DNA of 18,171 nucleotides from GCA-2719315 sp964448645. Lineage in GTDB: Bacteria; Bacteroidota; Bacteroidia; Flavobacteriales; Flavobacteriaceae. Of this stretch, positions 1 to 5,274 are shown piece after piece. The stretch's first letter is position 1, and every line of letters starts with the position of its first letter. The notes beneath the pieces were generated by a model. The model ran no database searches, was not told the DNA's origin, and was given only the letters and a program-made list of their open reading frames with translations. A program made the translations under genes and the position numbers. The stretch spans positions 1 through 18,171 of the forward strand of contig CAYUZY010000029.1 of assembly GCA_964448645.1 (NCBI GenBank), written 5' to 3'.

Positions 1-121
1 TTATTTTTCTATTTCTTTAATGAGATTAAAAACTGATAAAGCTGCAAGGAAACTAATTACTTCAAGTATTGCTTATATAAGTTTGTTGCAATTAGTTTTT
101 GTAATTGATAAATATTATTAA
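1..121 (+). CDS. cyoE: Heme O synthase (protoheme IX farnesyltransferase), C-terminal end only
   Basis: Only the last 39 codons are in the window. The frame starts at base 2 and ends with TAA at 119-121. The peptide has a hydrophobic stretch (SSIAYISLLQLVFVID) preceded by KTDKAARK. This resembles the last membrane helix of flavobacterial CyoE/CtaB proteins, which often carry an AA(R/K)K segment before a final helix ending in -DK. The enzyme farnesylates heme b to heme O in the inner membrane for terminal oxidases. Only 2 bases separate its stop from the subunit III gene, and the cyoE-coxIII-coxIII-coxIV order is common in flavobacteria. The identification rests on this short tail plus context, so another polytopic protein cannot be fully excluded. 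Confidence 0.72.
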   Translation, partial: YFSISLMRLKTDKAARKLITSSIAYISLLQLVFVIDKYY

Positions 122-123
122 AA

Positions 124-693
124 ATGAAAAATTCTAAAATAGAAAATGTAAAGGCAAAGAAAATGATGCTTTGGTTTGGAATTGGAAGTATTTGTATGAC
201 TTTTGCCGGTTTATCAAGTGCATATATAGTTAGCTCTAAAAGAGCAGATTGGATTTCTCAAATTGAACTCCCTTTTTCATTTACTATAAGCACTGTAATT
301 ATAATTTTAAGTAGCTTTTCTATTTATTATTCAAGGAAAATGTTACAAGAAAATAAATTGAATCTTACAAAGTGGTTTTTAACAATCACTCTTATTTTGG
401 CTTTTTTGTTTACATATTTTCAGTTTAGAGGATTTGGAAAAATAATAGATTTAGGATATTATTTTACTGGACCTGAAAGTTCAATTACAACGTCTTATTT
501 ATATGTACTTGTTTTACTTCATTTAGCTCATTTATTTGCAGGAATTATAGTTGTACTTGTTTTACTTATTAATACTTTAACTGGAAAATACTCAAAAGAA
601 AATTCTTTAGGAATTGAACTAGCAGAAACTTTTTGGCATTTTCTTGATTTTTTATGGATATATTTATTTTTTTTCGTTTCCTTCTACAGTTAA
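124..693 (+). CDS. Cytochrome c oxidase subunit III family protein (first, short copy)
   Basis: This is a 189-aa inner-membrane protein with five predicted helices, at about residues 13-35, 50-70, 82-102, 122-147 and 165-187. The C-terminal part has the subunit III signature: a histidine-containing helix (LLHLAHLFAGIIVVL, about 130-144) and a final ELAETFWHFLDFLWIYLFF segment (about 165-183), matching the WHFxDxxW motif of heme-copper oxidase subunit III. Subunit III has no redox centre; it stabilises the catalytic core and the proton-uptake path. Flavobacteria usually encode two adjacent subunit III paralogues, and this is the shorter, first one. The ATG lies 2 bases after the cyoE stop, so the genes are probably co-transcribed and translationally coupled. 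Confidence 0.9.
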   Translation: MKNSKIENVKAKKMMLWFGIGSICMTFAGLSSAYIVSSKRADWISQIELPFSFTISTVIIILSSFSIYYSRKMLQENKLNLTKWFLTITLILAFLFTYFQFRGFGKIIDLGYYFTGPESSITTSYLYVLVLLHLAHLFAGIIVVLVLLINTLTGKYSKENSLGIELAETFWHFLDFLWIYLFFFVSFYS

Positions 694-700
694 AATTTAA

Positions 701-708
701 TAAATTTG
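701..708 (+). promoter_or_regulatory. Possible internal promoter -7 box (TAAATTTG)
   Basis: TAAATTTG matches the Bacteroidota -7 consensus TAnnTTTG exactly. A TTTC at 677-680 lies 20 bp upstream, close to the expected place for the -33 element (TTTG/TTG) but imperfect. The predicted start of transcription would leave a leader of about 15 bases before the ATG at 731. It could give extra transcription of the second subunit III gene. In DNA this AT-rich, such a match is only suggestive. Confidence 0.3.
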
Positions 709-730
709 CAAAGCATATATAGAAAAAATT

Positions 731-1711
731 ATGGAAGTATCAACTGTTAATAAAAATGAAGAATTAGAAGTTTGGTCAGGAGGCAATAAGCCTTTAAAAG
801 CAAGTTATGGAAAAATCATGATGTGGTTTTTTATAGTTTCAGATGCTCTTACTTTTACAGGATTTTTAGTTTCATATGGTTTTTCAAGGTTTAAAAACAT
901 AAATTCTTGGCCTATTGCAGATGAAGTTTTTACTCATTTCCCTTTTCTACACGGTGTTGATGCGCCAATGTATTACGTTGCGTTAATGACTTTTATTTTA
1001 ATATTTTCATCTGTAACGATGGTTTTAGCTGTAGATGCAGGTCATAATATGAATAAATCTAGGGTTGCATTTTATATGTTACTTACAATATTTGGAGGAG
1101 CAATATTTGTTGGTTCTCAAGCATGGGAATGGAAAAATTTTATTAAGGGAGAGTATGGTGCTCTTGAAACTAGAGGTGGTCAAATACTTCAATTTGTTAA
1201 TAGTGAAAATGGCAAAAGAGCTTCAATTCGTGAGTTTTCAAAAAGTATTTCAACTGAAAGAGCAACTCATGAAAATAATAAAGGAATTTGGTTTTTTAGT
1301 GAAAGTTCACTTCCAACTGTAAGCCTTTTAGAAGTTAAAGAGGGATTTAAATCCAATCCTAACCTTTTAATAAGGTCTGAGTATTTAGATGAAAAAGGAC
1401 AAAAAATAGTATTATCAAGAGAAGAATCTTTAGATATAATTGAACAAGCTCAGATAGTTGTTGAAGGAGCTAATTTAATTCGGAATGAGTATGGAAATAG
1501 ATTATTTGCAAACTTTTTTTTCTTCATAACTGGTTTCCATGGATTTCATGTTTTTTCTGGGGTAGTAATTAATATTATTATTTTTTTCAATATACTTATA
1601 GGGACTTATGAACGAAGAGGACATTATGAGATGGTTGAGAAAGTTGGATTATATTGGCATTTTGTAGATTTAGTATGGGTATTTGTTTTTACATTCTTTT
1701 ATTTGGTATAA
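731..1711 (+). CDS. ctaE: Cytochrome c oxidase subunit III (second, long copy with extramembrane insert)
   Basis: This is a 326-aa membrane protein of the heme-copper oxidase subunit III family. Helices lie at about 25-50, 79-101 and 111-131, and two more at 258-290 and 303-325. Family motifs include KASYGKIMMWFFIVSDALTF near the N-terminus, FFFITGFHGFHVFSG (262-276) and GLYWHFVDLVWVFVF (306-320). Between helices 3 and 4, residues about 143-257 form a charged insert of roughly 115 residues that is absent from E. coli or mitochondrial subunit III. From memory, the long copy in flavobacteria commonly has such an insert, so it is lineage-typical rather than a fusion. The gene follows its short paralogue after 37 bp and precedes subunit IV by 15 bp. 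Confidence 0.94.
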   Translation: MEVSTVNKNEELEVWSGGNKPLKASYGKIMMWFFIVSDALTFTGFLVSYGFSRFKNINSWPIADEVFTHFPFLHGVDAPMYYVALMTFILIFSSVTMVLAVDAGHNMNKSRVAFYMLLTIFGGAIFVGSQAWEWKNFIKGEYGALETRGGQILQFVNSENGKRASIREFSKSISTERATHENNKGIWFFSESSLPTVSLLEVKEGFKSNPNLLIRSEYLDEKGQKIVLSREESLDIIEQAQIVVEGANLIRNEYGNRLFANFFFFITGFHGFHVFSGVVINIIIFFNILIGTYERRGHYEMVEKVGLYWHFVDLVWVFVFTFFYLV

Positions 1712-1726
1712 ATTATTTTTTTTCAC

Positions 1727-2107
1727 ATGGGAGCAGAACATAAACTGGCAATTTTTAGAGGATTATTAAAATTTAAATCTAATGAACAAAAAATTTGGGG
1801 TGTTTTAATTTTTCTTTCAATTGTCACAATTATTGAAGTGGGATTGGGTATTACAAAACCTGATTTTCTTCTTGAAAGCTTTTTACAAATGAAAATTTTA
1901 AATTGGATTTTTGTTGTACTTACTTTAGTTAAAGCATATTATATTGCATGGGACTTTATGCATTTAAGAGATGAGACAAGTGGCTTAGTGAACTCTATTA
2001 TATTGCCTCTTTTGATACTTATACCCTATCTTGCTTTTATATTAATATTAGAAGCAGATTATATTTATGATATTATGCAAGCTGGCTTTCAAAGTTGGAA
2101 TTTTTAA
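1727..2107 (+). CDS. Cytochrome c oxidase subunit IV (prokaryotic COX4 type)
   Basis: This is a 126-aa inner-membrane protein with three helices at about 22-43, 54-75 and 87-109. The motif YYIAWDFMHLRDE (71-83) at the end of helix 2 is typical of the prokaryotic COX4 / cytochrome c oxidase subunit IV family, where the second helix is followed by a conserved FMHLxxE. Subunit IV is a small non-catalytic subunit thought to aid assembly or stability of the oxidase. The ATG is 15 bp after the subunit III stop and is the only good start, since the downstream sequence is immediately the conserved N-terminal region. Position in the oxidase operon supports the call. Confidence 0.9.
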   Translation: MGAEHKLAIFRGLLKFKSNEQKIWGVLIFLSIVTIIEVGLGITKPDFLLESFLQMKILNWIFVVLTLVKAYYIAWDFMHLRDETSGLVNSIILPLLILIPYLAFILILEADYIYDIMQAGFQSWNF

Positions 2108-2140
2108 TTAATAAAGTTTTATTTATAAATTTTATTTCAA

Positions 2141-2803
2141 ATGAACTCTGAAATCAAAAAACAAATTGTTTTAGGAGTACTATTTATTTTTCCAATTGTA
2201 GTTTATCTTTTTTTTGCTTCTGGGAAAAATAATTTTGCAAAACTACCTGTTTTAAGTGAGGATGTTTTAGAATTAGATATTTTTAAAAGTTTTGAAGAAA
2301 GAAAAGTCAGATTAAAAGATAAGATTACAATTTTAGGGTATTGGGGAGATAATCTTAATTTCAAAAAAGCAGAGGCTTTAAATTTAAATGAAAAAATTTA
2401 TAAAAGATTTTATGAATTTAATGATCTTCAATTTGTTATAGTAATGCAAGAAAATAAAGAAAGTGAAATAGAATCATTAAAAAACGAATTAAGAGAAGGA
2501 GCTGGAACTGATCTTTTAAAATGGAATTTTTTGACTGGTTCAAAAGAAAGTATTGTGAGTCATTTTAATAGTCTAAAAATTCCTTTAATCCTTGAAAAAA
2601 ACTTATCCTCACCTTATGTTTTTATTATTGATAAAGAAAAAAAATTAAGAGGAAGAAATGATGATGAAGATACAGGAATATTATACGGATTTGATGCTAG
2701 ATCTGTTGCTGAAATTAATAAAAAGATGATTGATGATGTTAAAGTTATTCTAGCAGAATATAGATTAGCATTAAAGCGATATAATAAAATTCAAAGAAAC
2801 TAA
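2141..2803 (+). CDS. Membrane-anchored, cysteine-less SCO/thioredoxin-like protein of the oxidase operon
   Basis: This 220-aa protein has one N-terminal membrane anchor (about 8-27, followed by SGKNN), with the rest probably periplasmic. It resembles the SCO protein encoded next to it. WNFLTG (128-133) corresponds to WHFLTG (144-149) of SCO, and PYVFIIDKEKKLRGR (158-172) to GYFALIDKKGFIRSR. The segment that should hold the CxxxC copper site (about 61-75) has none, and there is no cysteine anywhere in the protein. Similar proteins occur at this place in flavobacterial oxidase operons, as far as I recall. It therefore looks like a SCO-fold paralogue that lost metal binding and may act structurally or as a partner in Cu(A)/Cu(B) assembly. 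That role is inference; the fold match is by eye. Confidence 0.7.
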   Translation: MNSEIKKQIVLGVLFIFPIVVYLFFASGKNNFAKLPVLSEDVLELDIFKSFEERKVRLKDKITILGYWGDNLNFKKAEALNLNEKIYKRFYEFNDLQFVIVMQENKESEIESLKNELREGAGTDLLKWNFLTGSKESIVSHFNSLKIPLILEKNLSSPYVFIIDKEKKLRGRNDDEDTGILYGFDARSVAEINKKMIDDVKVILAEYRLALKRYNKIQRN

Positions 2804-2807
2804 ATTT

Positions 2808-3503
2808 ATGAATAAGGTTAAGTATTTAGGAGTTATTATAGTTATAATAATTTTTGCAATTATAACAGTTCCTAATTTAATTGATCGAATAAAAAATAAT
2901 GAGATTGTTGAAAATAATAGAGCTTCTTCAGCATCTCCACTTTCTTATATAAAAATAAATAATGAAGCTAGAAAGGTTCCAGATTTTTTGTTTTATAACC
3001 AAGATAGTTTAATGATTTCAAATGAAGATTTCAAAGACAAAATTTATGTAGCAGAGTTTTTTTTTACAAGATGTCCTAGTATTTGTCCAATAATGAATAA
3101 TAACATGAAGAGAATTGAAAATAAATTTGGAAAAAGAAATGATTTTGGAATAGCTTCTTTTACAATTGACCCTGAAAATGATAGACCTCATGTTTTAAAA
3201 TCTTATGCAGAGAGTTATGATGTTTTTTCCAATAATTGGCATTTTTTAACTGGAAACATAAAGGATGTTTATTCACTTGCAAATAAAGGATTTAATATTT
3301 TTGCTTCAATTAACCCTGATGTTGCAGGAGGGTTTGAGCACCAAGGTTACTTTGCATTAATTGACAAAAAAGGATTTATAAGGTCTAGACTGGATAAATT
3401 TGGAAATCCCATAGTTTATTATTTGGGAATTGATCAAGAAGGTATAGATGTTCAAGGAACAGATTTGATAATTGAGGATATAAGTAAATTATTAAGGGAA
3501 TGA
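2808..3503 (+). CDS. SCO1/SenC family copper chaperone for cytochrome c oxidase
   Basis: This is a 231-aa protein with an N-terminal membrane anchor (5-22) and a periplasmic thioredoxin-fold domain from about 55 to 230. The copper-binding set is complete: CPSIC (C89, C93) after EFFFTR, and H178 in the EHQGYF motif. The TIDPENDRP motif (119-127) and WHFLTG (144-149) are also typical of SCO proteins. SCO proteins deliver copper to, and reduce, the Cu(A) site of oxidase subunit II outside the inner membrane. The ATG sits 4 bp after the stop of the cysteine-less SCO-like gene and no alternative start is needed. The DUF420 gene follows after 7 bp, in keeping with one assembly operon. Confidence 0.95.
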   Translation: MNKVKYLGVIIVIIIFAIITVPNLIDRIKNNEIVENNRASSASPLSYIKINNEARKVPDFLFYNQDSLMISNEDFKDKIYVAEFFFTRCPSICPIMNNNMKRIENKFGKRNDFGIASFTIDPENDRPHVLKSYAESYDVFSNNWHFLTGNIKDVYSLANKGFNIFASINPDVAGGFEHQGYFALIDKKGFIRSRLDKFGNPIVYYLGIDQEGIDVQGTDLIIEDISKLLRE

Positions 3504-3510
3504 ATTAGTA

Positions 3511-4035
3511 ATGAGTAAAACAGGAGAACTTAAATATAAAAAAATCATATGGGTATTATCAATTGCAATTCCGGTTGCTGTTGCACTTCTTTTTTTAGTG
3601 CGTATTCCAAATGTAGAACCACTTAATTTTCTTCCACCAATTTATGCTACCATAAATGGTTTAACAGCATTATTATTAATTATAGCATATTGGGCTGTAA
3701 TAAATAAAAAATTAATTCTTCATGAGAGGTTAATGAAAATTTCAATTTTCTTATCAGTTGTTTTTTTAGTTATGTATGTAGCATATCATATGACTTCTGA
3801 TCCAACTCCTTTTGGAGGCTCAGGAAATATTAAATATTTCTATTATTTTATTTTGATATCACATATTTTACTTTCAATTTTTATTATTCCAATGGTCTTA
3901 GTTACTTATGTTAGAGCTATCACGAAAATGTTTGATCAGCATAAAAAAATTGCTAAAATCACGTTTCCAATTTGGTTATATATTGCAGTAACGGGAGTAA
4001 TAGTGTATTTAATGATTTCTCCATATTATGCTTAA
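3511..4035 (+). CDS. DUF420 family membrane protein (oxidase-associated)
   Basis: This 174-aa protein has five predicted helices at about 11-30, 42-64, 75-93, 109-133 and 150-170. The segment LHERLMKISIFLSVVFLVMY followed by VAYH (70-93) is the hallmark of the DUF420/YozB family: an H(K/E)RLM motif before a helix that ends in a histidine. H71, H93, H118 and H144 are candidates for metal or heme binding, as has been suggested for this family. DUF420 genes usually sit with cytochrome oxidase and SCO genes, and an assembly role is presumed but not proven. Its last 8 bases overlap the start of the next gene (ATGCTTAA at 4028-4035), so translation of the two is probably coupled. Confidence 0.9.
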   Translation: MSKTGELKYKKIIWVLSIAIPVAVALLFLVRIPNVEPLNFLPPIYATINGLTALLLIIAYWAVINKKLILHERLMKISIFLSVVFLVMYVAYHMTSDPTPFGGSGNIKYFYYFILISHILLSIFIIPMVLVTYVRAITKMFDQHKKIAKITFPIWLYIAVTGVIVYLMISPYYA

Positions 4036-4240
4036 GGTTAAATTATTTTTTTTTATTTTTCTATTATTAGTAGCTGATATTGCATTTGCTCAATGTTCTA
4101 TGTGTAGAGCTGTTTTAAATTCTAGTGAGGCTCAGGAAACAGCTAAGGGTATTAATAATGGAATTTTATTTTTAATGTCTATACCATATTTATTATTAGT
4201 TTTTGTAGGATGGAAAGTCTACAGTATATTCAAAAAATGA
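4028..4240 (+). CDS. Small secreted/membrane CxxC protein of the oxidase operon
   Basis: This 70-aa protein begins with a signal-peptide-like stretch (1-21, ending in AFA). A CSMC motif (C23 and C26) follows directly, then a polar segment (27-43) and a membrane helix (about 44-66) with a KK tail. The CxxC would therefore face the periplasm close to the membrane surface. The gene overlaps the DUF420 gene by 8 bp and the next gene by 4 bp, which argues strongly that it is real despite its length. Placed behind SCO and DUF420, a role in copper or thiol handling during oxidase assembly is reasonable but unproven. It is not a lipoprotein by sequence: the residue before C23 is Q and there is no lipobox. 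Confidence 0.8.
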   Translation: MLKVKLFFFIFLLLVADIAFAQCSMCRAVLNSSEAQETAKGINNGILFLMSIPYLLLVFVGWKVYSIFKK

Positions 4241-4707
4241 AGTTCAAATTCATTTTTCTTTTAATAATTATTTTTCAAATAAGTTTTGGTCAAAAATTAG
4301 TTGAAAAAATAAAACCTATATTAAGAAATAATATTTATTTTTTTCAAAATGAAACAGGGCCATATACTTTAAATCTTGAGATTTCTAATTTAAAAAATAA
4401 TGAGGGATTTATTGCTTTGGAGCTTTTAGACATTAATAATATAAGAATAGCTGCTAGTAGTGAAATTAAAATAGTAAATTTTAAATCTACAGTTAGAATA
4501 GATTCTCTTAAAAGAGGAAAATATGTTGTTCAGTATTTTCATGACGAAAATAAAAATGGAAAATTAGATTTAGGATTTTTTGGAATACCCAAAGAAAGTT
4601 ATGGTAACTCAAAAAATGTATTAGGTTTTATGGGTCCTCCTAAATTTAAGGATATGGTTTTTGATCTAAGTAGAGATATTAAATTGAAAATGAGGCCTGT
4701 AAATTAA
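4237..4707 (+). CDS. Secreted DUF2141 family protein
   Basis: This protein has 156 residues when started at ATG 4237. A start 27 bases upstream (4210) is open, but 4237 is preferred: it gives a clean signal peptide (MKFKFIFLLIIIFQISFG, then Q) and an ATGA overlap with the preceding stop. The mature part looks like a DUF2141 beta-sandwich: a stretch resembling SLKRGKYVVQYFHDENKNGKLD (about residues 91-112), where the FHDxNxNGxLD element is the family signature, then FGIPKESYGNS and a GPPKF segment. DUF2141 proteins are secreted or outer-membrane-associated and of unknown function; the DxNxNGxLD segment suggests calcium binding. It closes the oxidase operon; a link to respiration is not obvious. 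Confidence 0.82.
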   Translation: MKFKFIFLLIIIFQISFGQKLVEKIKPILRNNIYFFQNETGPYTLNLEISNLKNNEGFIALELLDINNIRIAASSEIKIVNFKSTVRIDSLKRGKYVVQYFHDENKNGKLDLGFFGIPKESYGNSKNVLGFMGPPKFKDMVFDLSRDIKLKMRPVN

Positions 4708-4789
4708 ACCTAATTAAAAAGCCCAGTAAAGTTAGAGTTGTTAGAATTGTTATTAATTAAAAAGGCGAGCTCTAAAATTAAAATTTACA

Positions 4790-4845
4790 TATAAACTTTT
4801 GTCAAATTATTATGTTTATTTTGAAAGTTTCACAAAAAATGATTT
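4790..4845 (+). repeat. Upstream copy of an element shared with the ABC exporter promoter region
   Basis: The first 33 bases (4790-4822) match 7293-7325 at 30 of 33 positions, including the blocks TTTTGTC and AATTATTATGT. After a 2-base gap the similarity goes on through AAAGTTT (4824-4830) to AAAAAATGATTT (4834-4845). In this copy AAACTTT (4793-4799) and AAAGTTT form an inverted pair. TTTTG (4797-4801) and TATTTTG (4817-4823) could be -33/-7 elements, but the 15-bp spacing is short for Bacteroidota. The ATG opens only a 9-codon frame here, whereas in the other copy it starts the ATPase. Confidence 0.6.
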
Positions 4846-4876
4846 TAAAATTACTAGGAAATAATTAATAATTATT

Positions 4877-4884
4877 TATATTTG
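4877..4884 (+). promoter_or_regulatory. Probable padR-pspC promoter -7 box (TATATTTG)
   Basis: TATATTTG is an exact match to the Bacteroidota -7 consensus TAnnTTTG. No clear TTTG -33 box lies about 19-20 bp upstream. The predicted transcription start falls inside the palindrome at 4888-4906, leaving a leader of about 50 bases before the TTG start of padR. The placement suits a repressible promoter. Confidence 0.5.
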
Positions 4885-4887
4885 CAT

Positions 4888-4906
4888 TACTTTGCATAAC
4901 AAAGTA
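4888..4906. promoter_or_regulatory. Perfect 7-bp-arm palindrome, candidate PadR operator
   Basis: TACTTTG-cataa-CAAAGTA is a perfect inverted repeat with a 5-bp centre. It lies 3 bp downstream of the TATATTTG box, so a bound dimer would cover the likely transcription start. PadR-family dimers commonly bind palindromes in their own promoter, and the gene just downstream encodes a PadR protein. The assignment to PadR is inferred from this position. A CAAAGT half-site also occurs at 7328-7333, before the ABC exporter operon. Confidence 0.5.
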
Positions 4907-4940
4907 CCTTGTAAAACATTAAACAATATTAATCAAATAA

Positions 4941-5270
4941 TTGGGCTCAGAGAATTTTAAAACTCAAATAAGAAAAGGATTACTTGAATTCTGTGTAATA
5001 CAAATTATTTCAAGGGGAGAAGTATATACCTCAGATATTCTTGAAGAATTAAAAAAATCTAAAATTATTGTTGTAGAGGGAACTCTATACCCATTACTCA
5101 ACAGACTGAAAACTTTAGGTTTTGTCTCATACGTTTGGAAGGAGTCTAATCAAGGCCCTCCAAGAAAATATTATTCTATAACGGATGTAGGAAAAGAACA
5201 CTTGAAAGACCTCACAGAATCATGGAAAGAAATTGATGTCTCTGTGAAAAAAATAACAAAATTAAAATAA
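4941..5270 (+). CDS. PadR family transcriptional regulator (TTG start)
   Basis: This is a 109-aa winged-helix DNA-binding protein. It shows the PadR pattern throughout: QIRKGLLEFCVIQIIS (helix 1), YTSDILEELKKS (helix 2), VEGTLYPLLNRLKTLGFVSYVW (recognition helix and wing entry), GPPRKYYSITDVGKEHL (wing), and a short C-terminal helix. Length is that of the compact subfamily 1 members. The start is TTG at 4941: an in-frame TAA lies immediately upstream (4938-4940), and starting at TTG gives the expected residue count before the conserved Q-x-RKG. The gene is 4 bp from the pspC-type gene, an arrangement recurrent in Bacteroidota, where PadR is presumed to sense an effector and repress the pair. 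Confidence 0.92.
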   Translation: MGSENFKTQIRKGLLEFCVIQIISRGEVYTSDILEELKKSKIIVVEGTLYPLLNRLKTLGFVSYVWKESNQGPPRKYYSITDVGKEHLKDLTESWKEIDVSVKKITKLK

Positions 5271-5274
5271 ATTT

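Larger units (their letters stand above)
4708..4940. other. 233-bp intergenic regulatory region between the oxidase operon and padR
   Basis: This is the longest gap in the window. It contains an imperfect inverted pair TTAGAG (4732-4737) / CTCTAA (4770-4775) with a 32-nt loop, too weak to call a terminator. It also holds a copy of the element found before the ABC transporter gene (4790-4845), a TATATTTG promoter box (4877-4884) and a palindrome (4888-4906). After the repeated element there is an ATG at 4839 that opens only a 9-codon frame. No convincing protein or RNA gene is visible. Confidence 0.7.

Noticed and set aside
731..1711. Insert in the long subunit III as a gene fusion or transfer event
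   Set aside because: From memory, similar inserts occur in other flavobacterial subunit III proteins, and composition is like the rest of the gene.
4028..4240. Lipoprotein anchored at C23
   Set aside because: The residues before the cysteine (AFAQ) do not form a lipobox; a normal signal peptidase site after AFA fits better.
4732..4775. TTAGAG/CTCTAA inverted pair as a terminator of the oxidase operon
   Set aside because: The stem is only 6 bp with a 32-nt loop and has no following T-tract.
4839..4868. Nine-codon open frame after the repeated element as a leader peptide
   Set aside because: It has no regulatory codon run and no paired hairpins; it is better explained as the copied ATPase start region.
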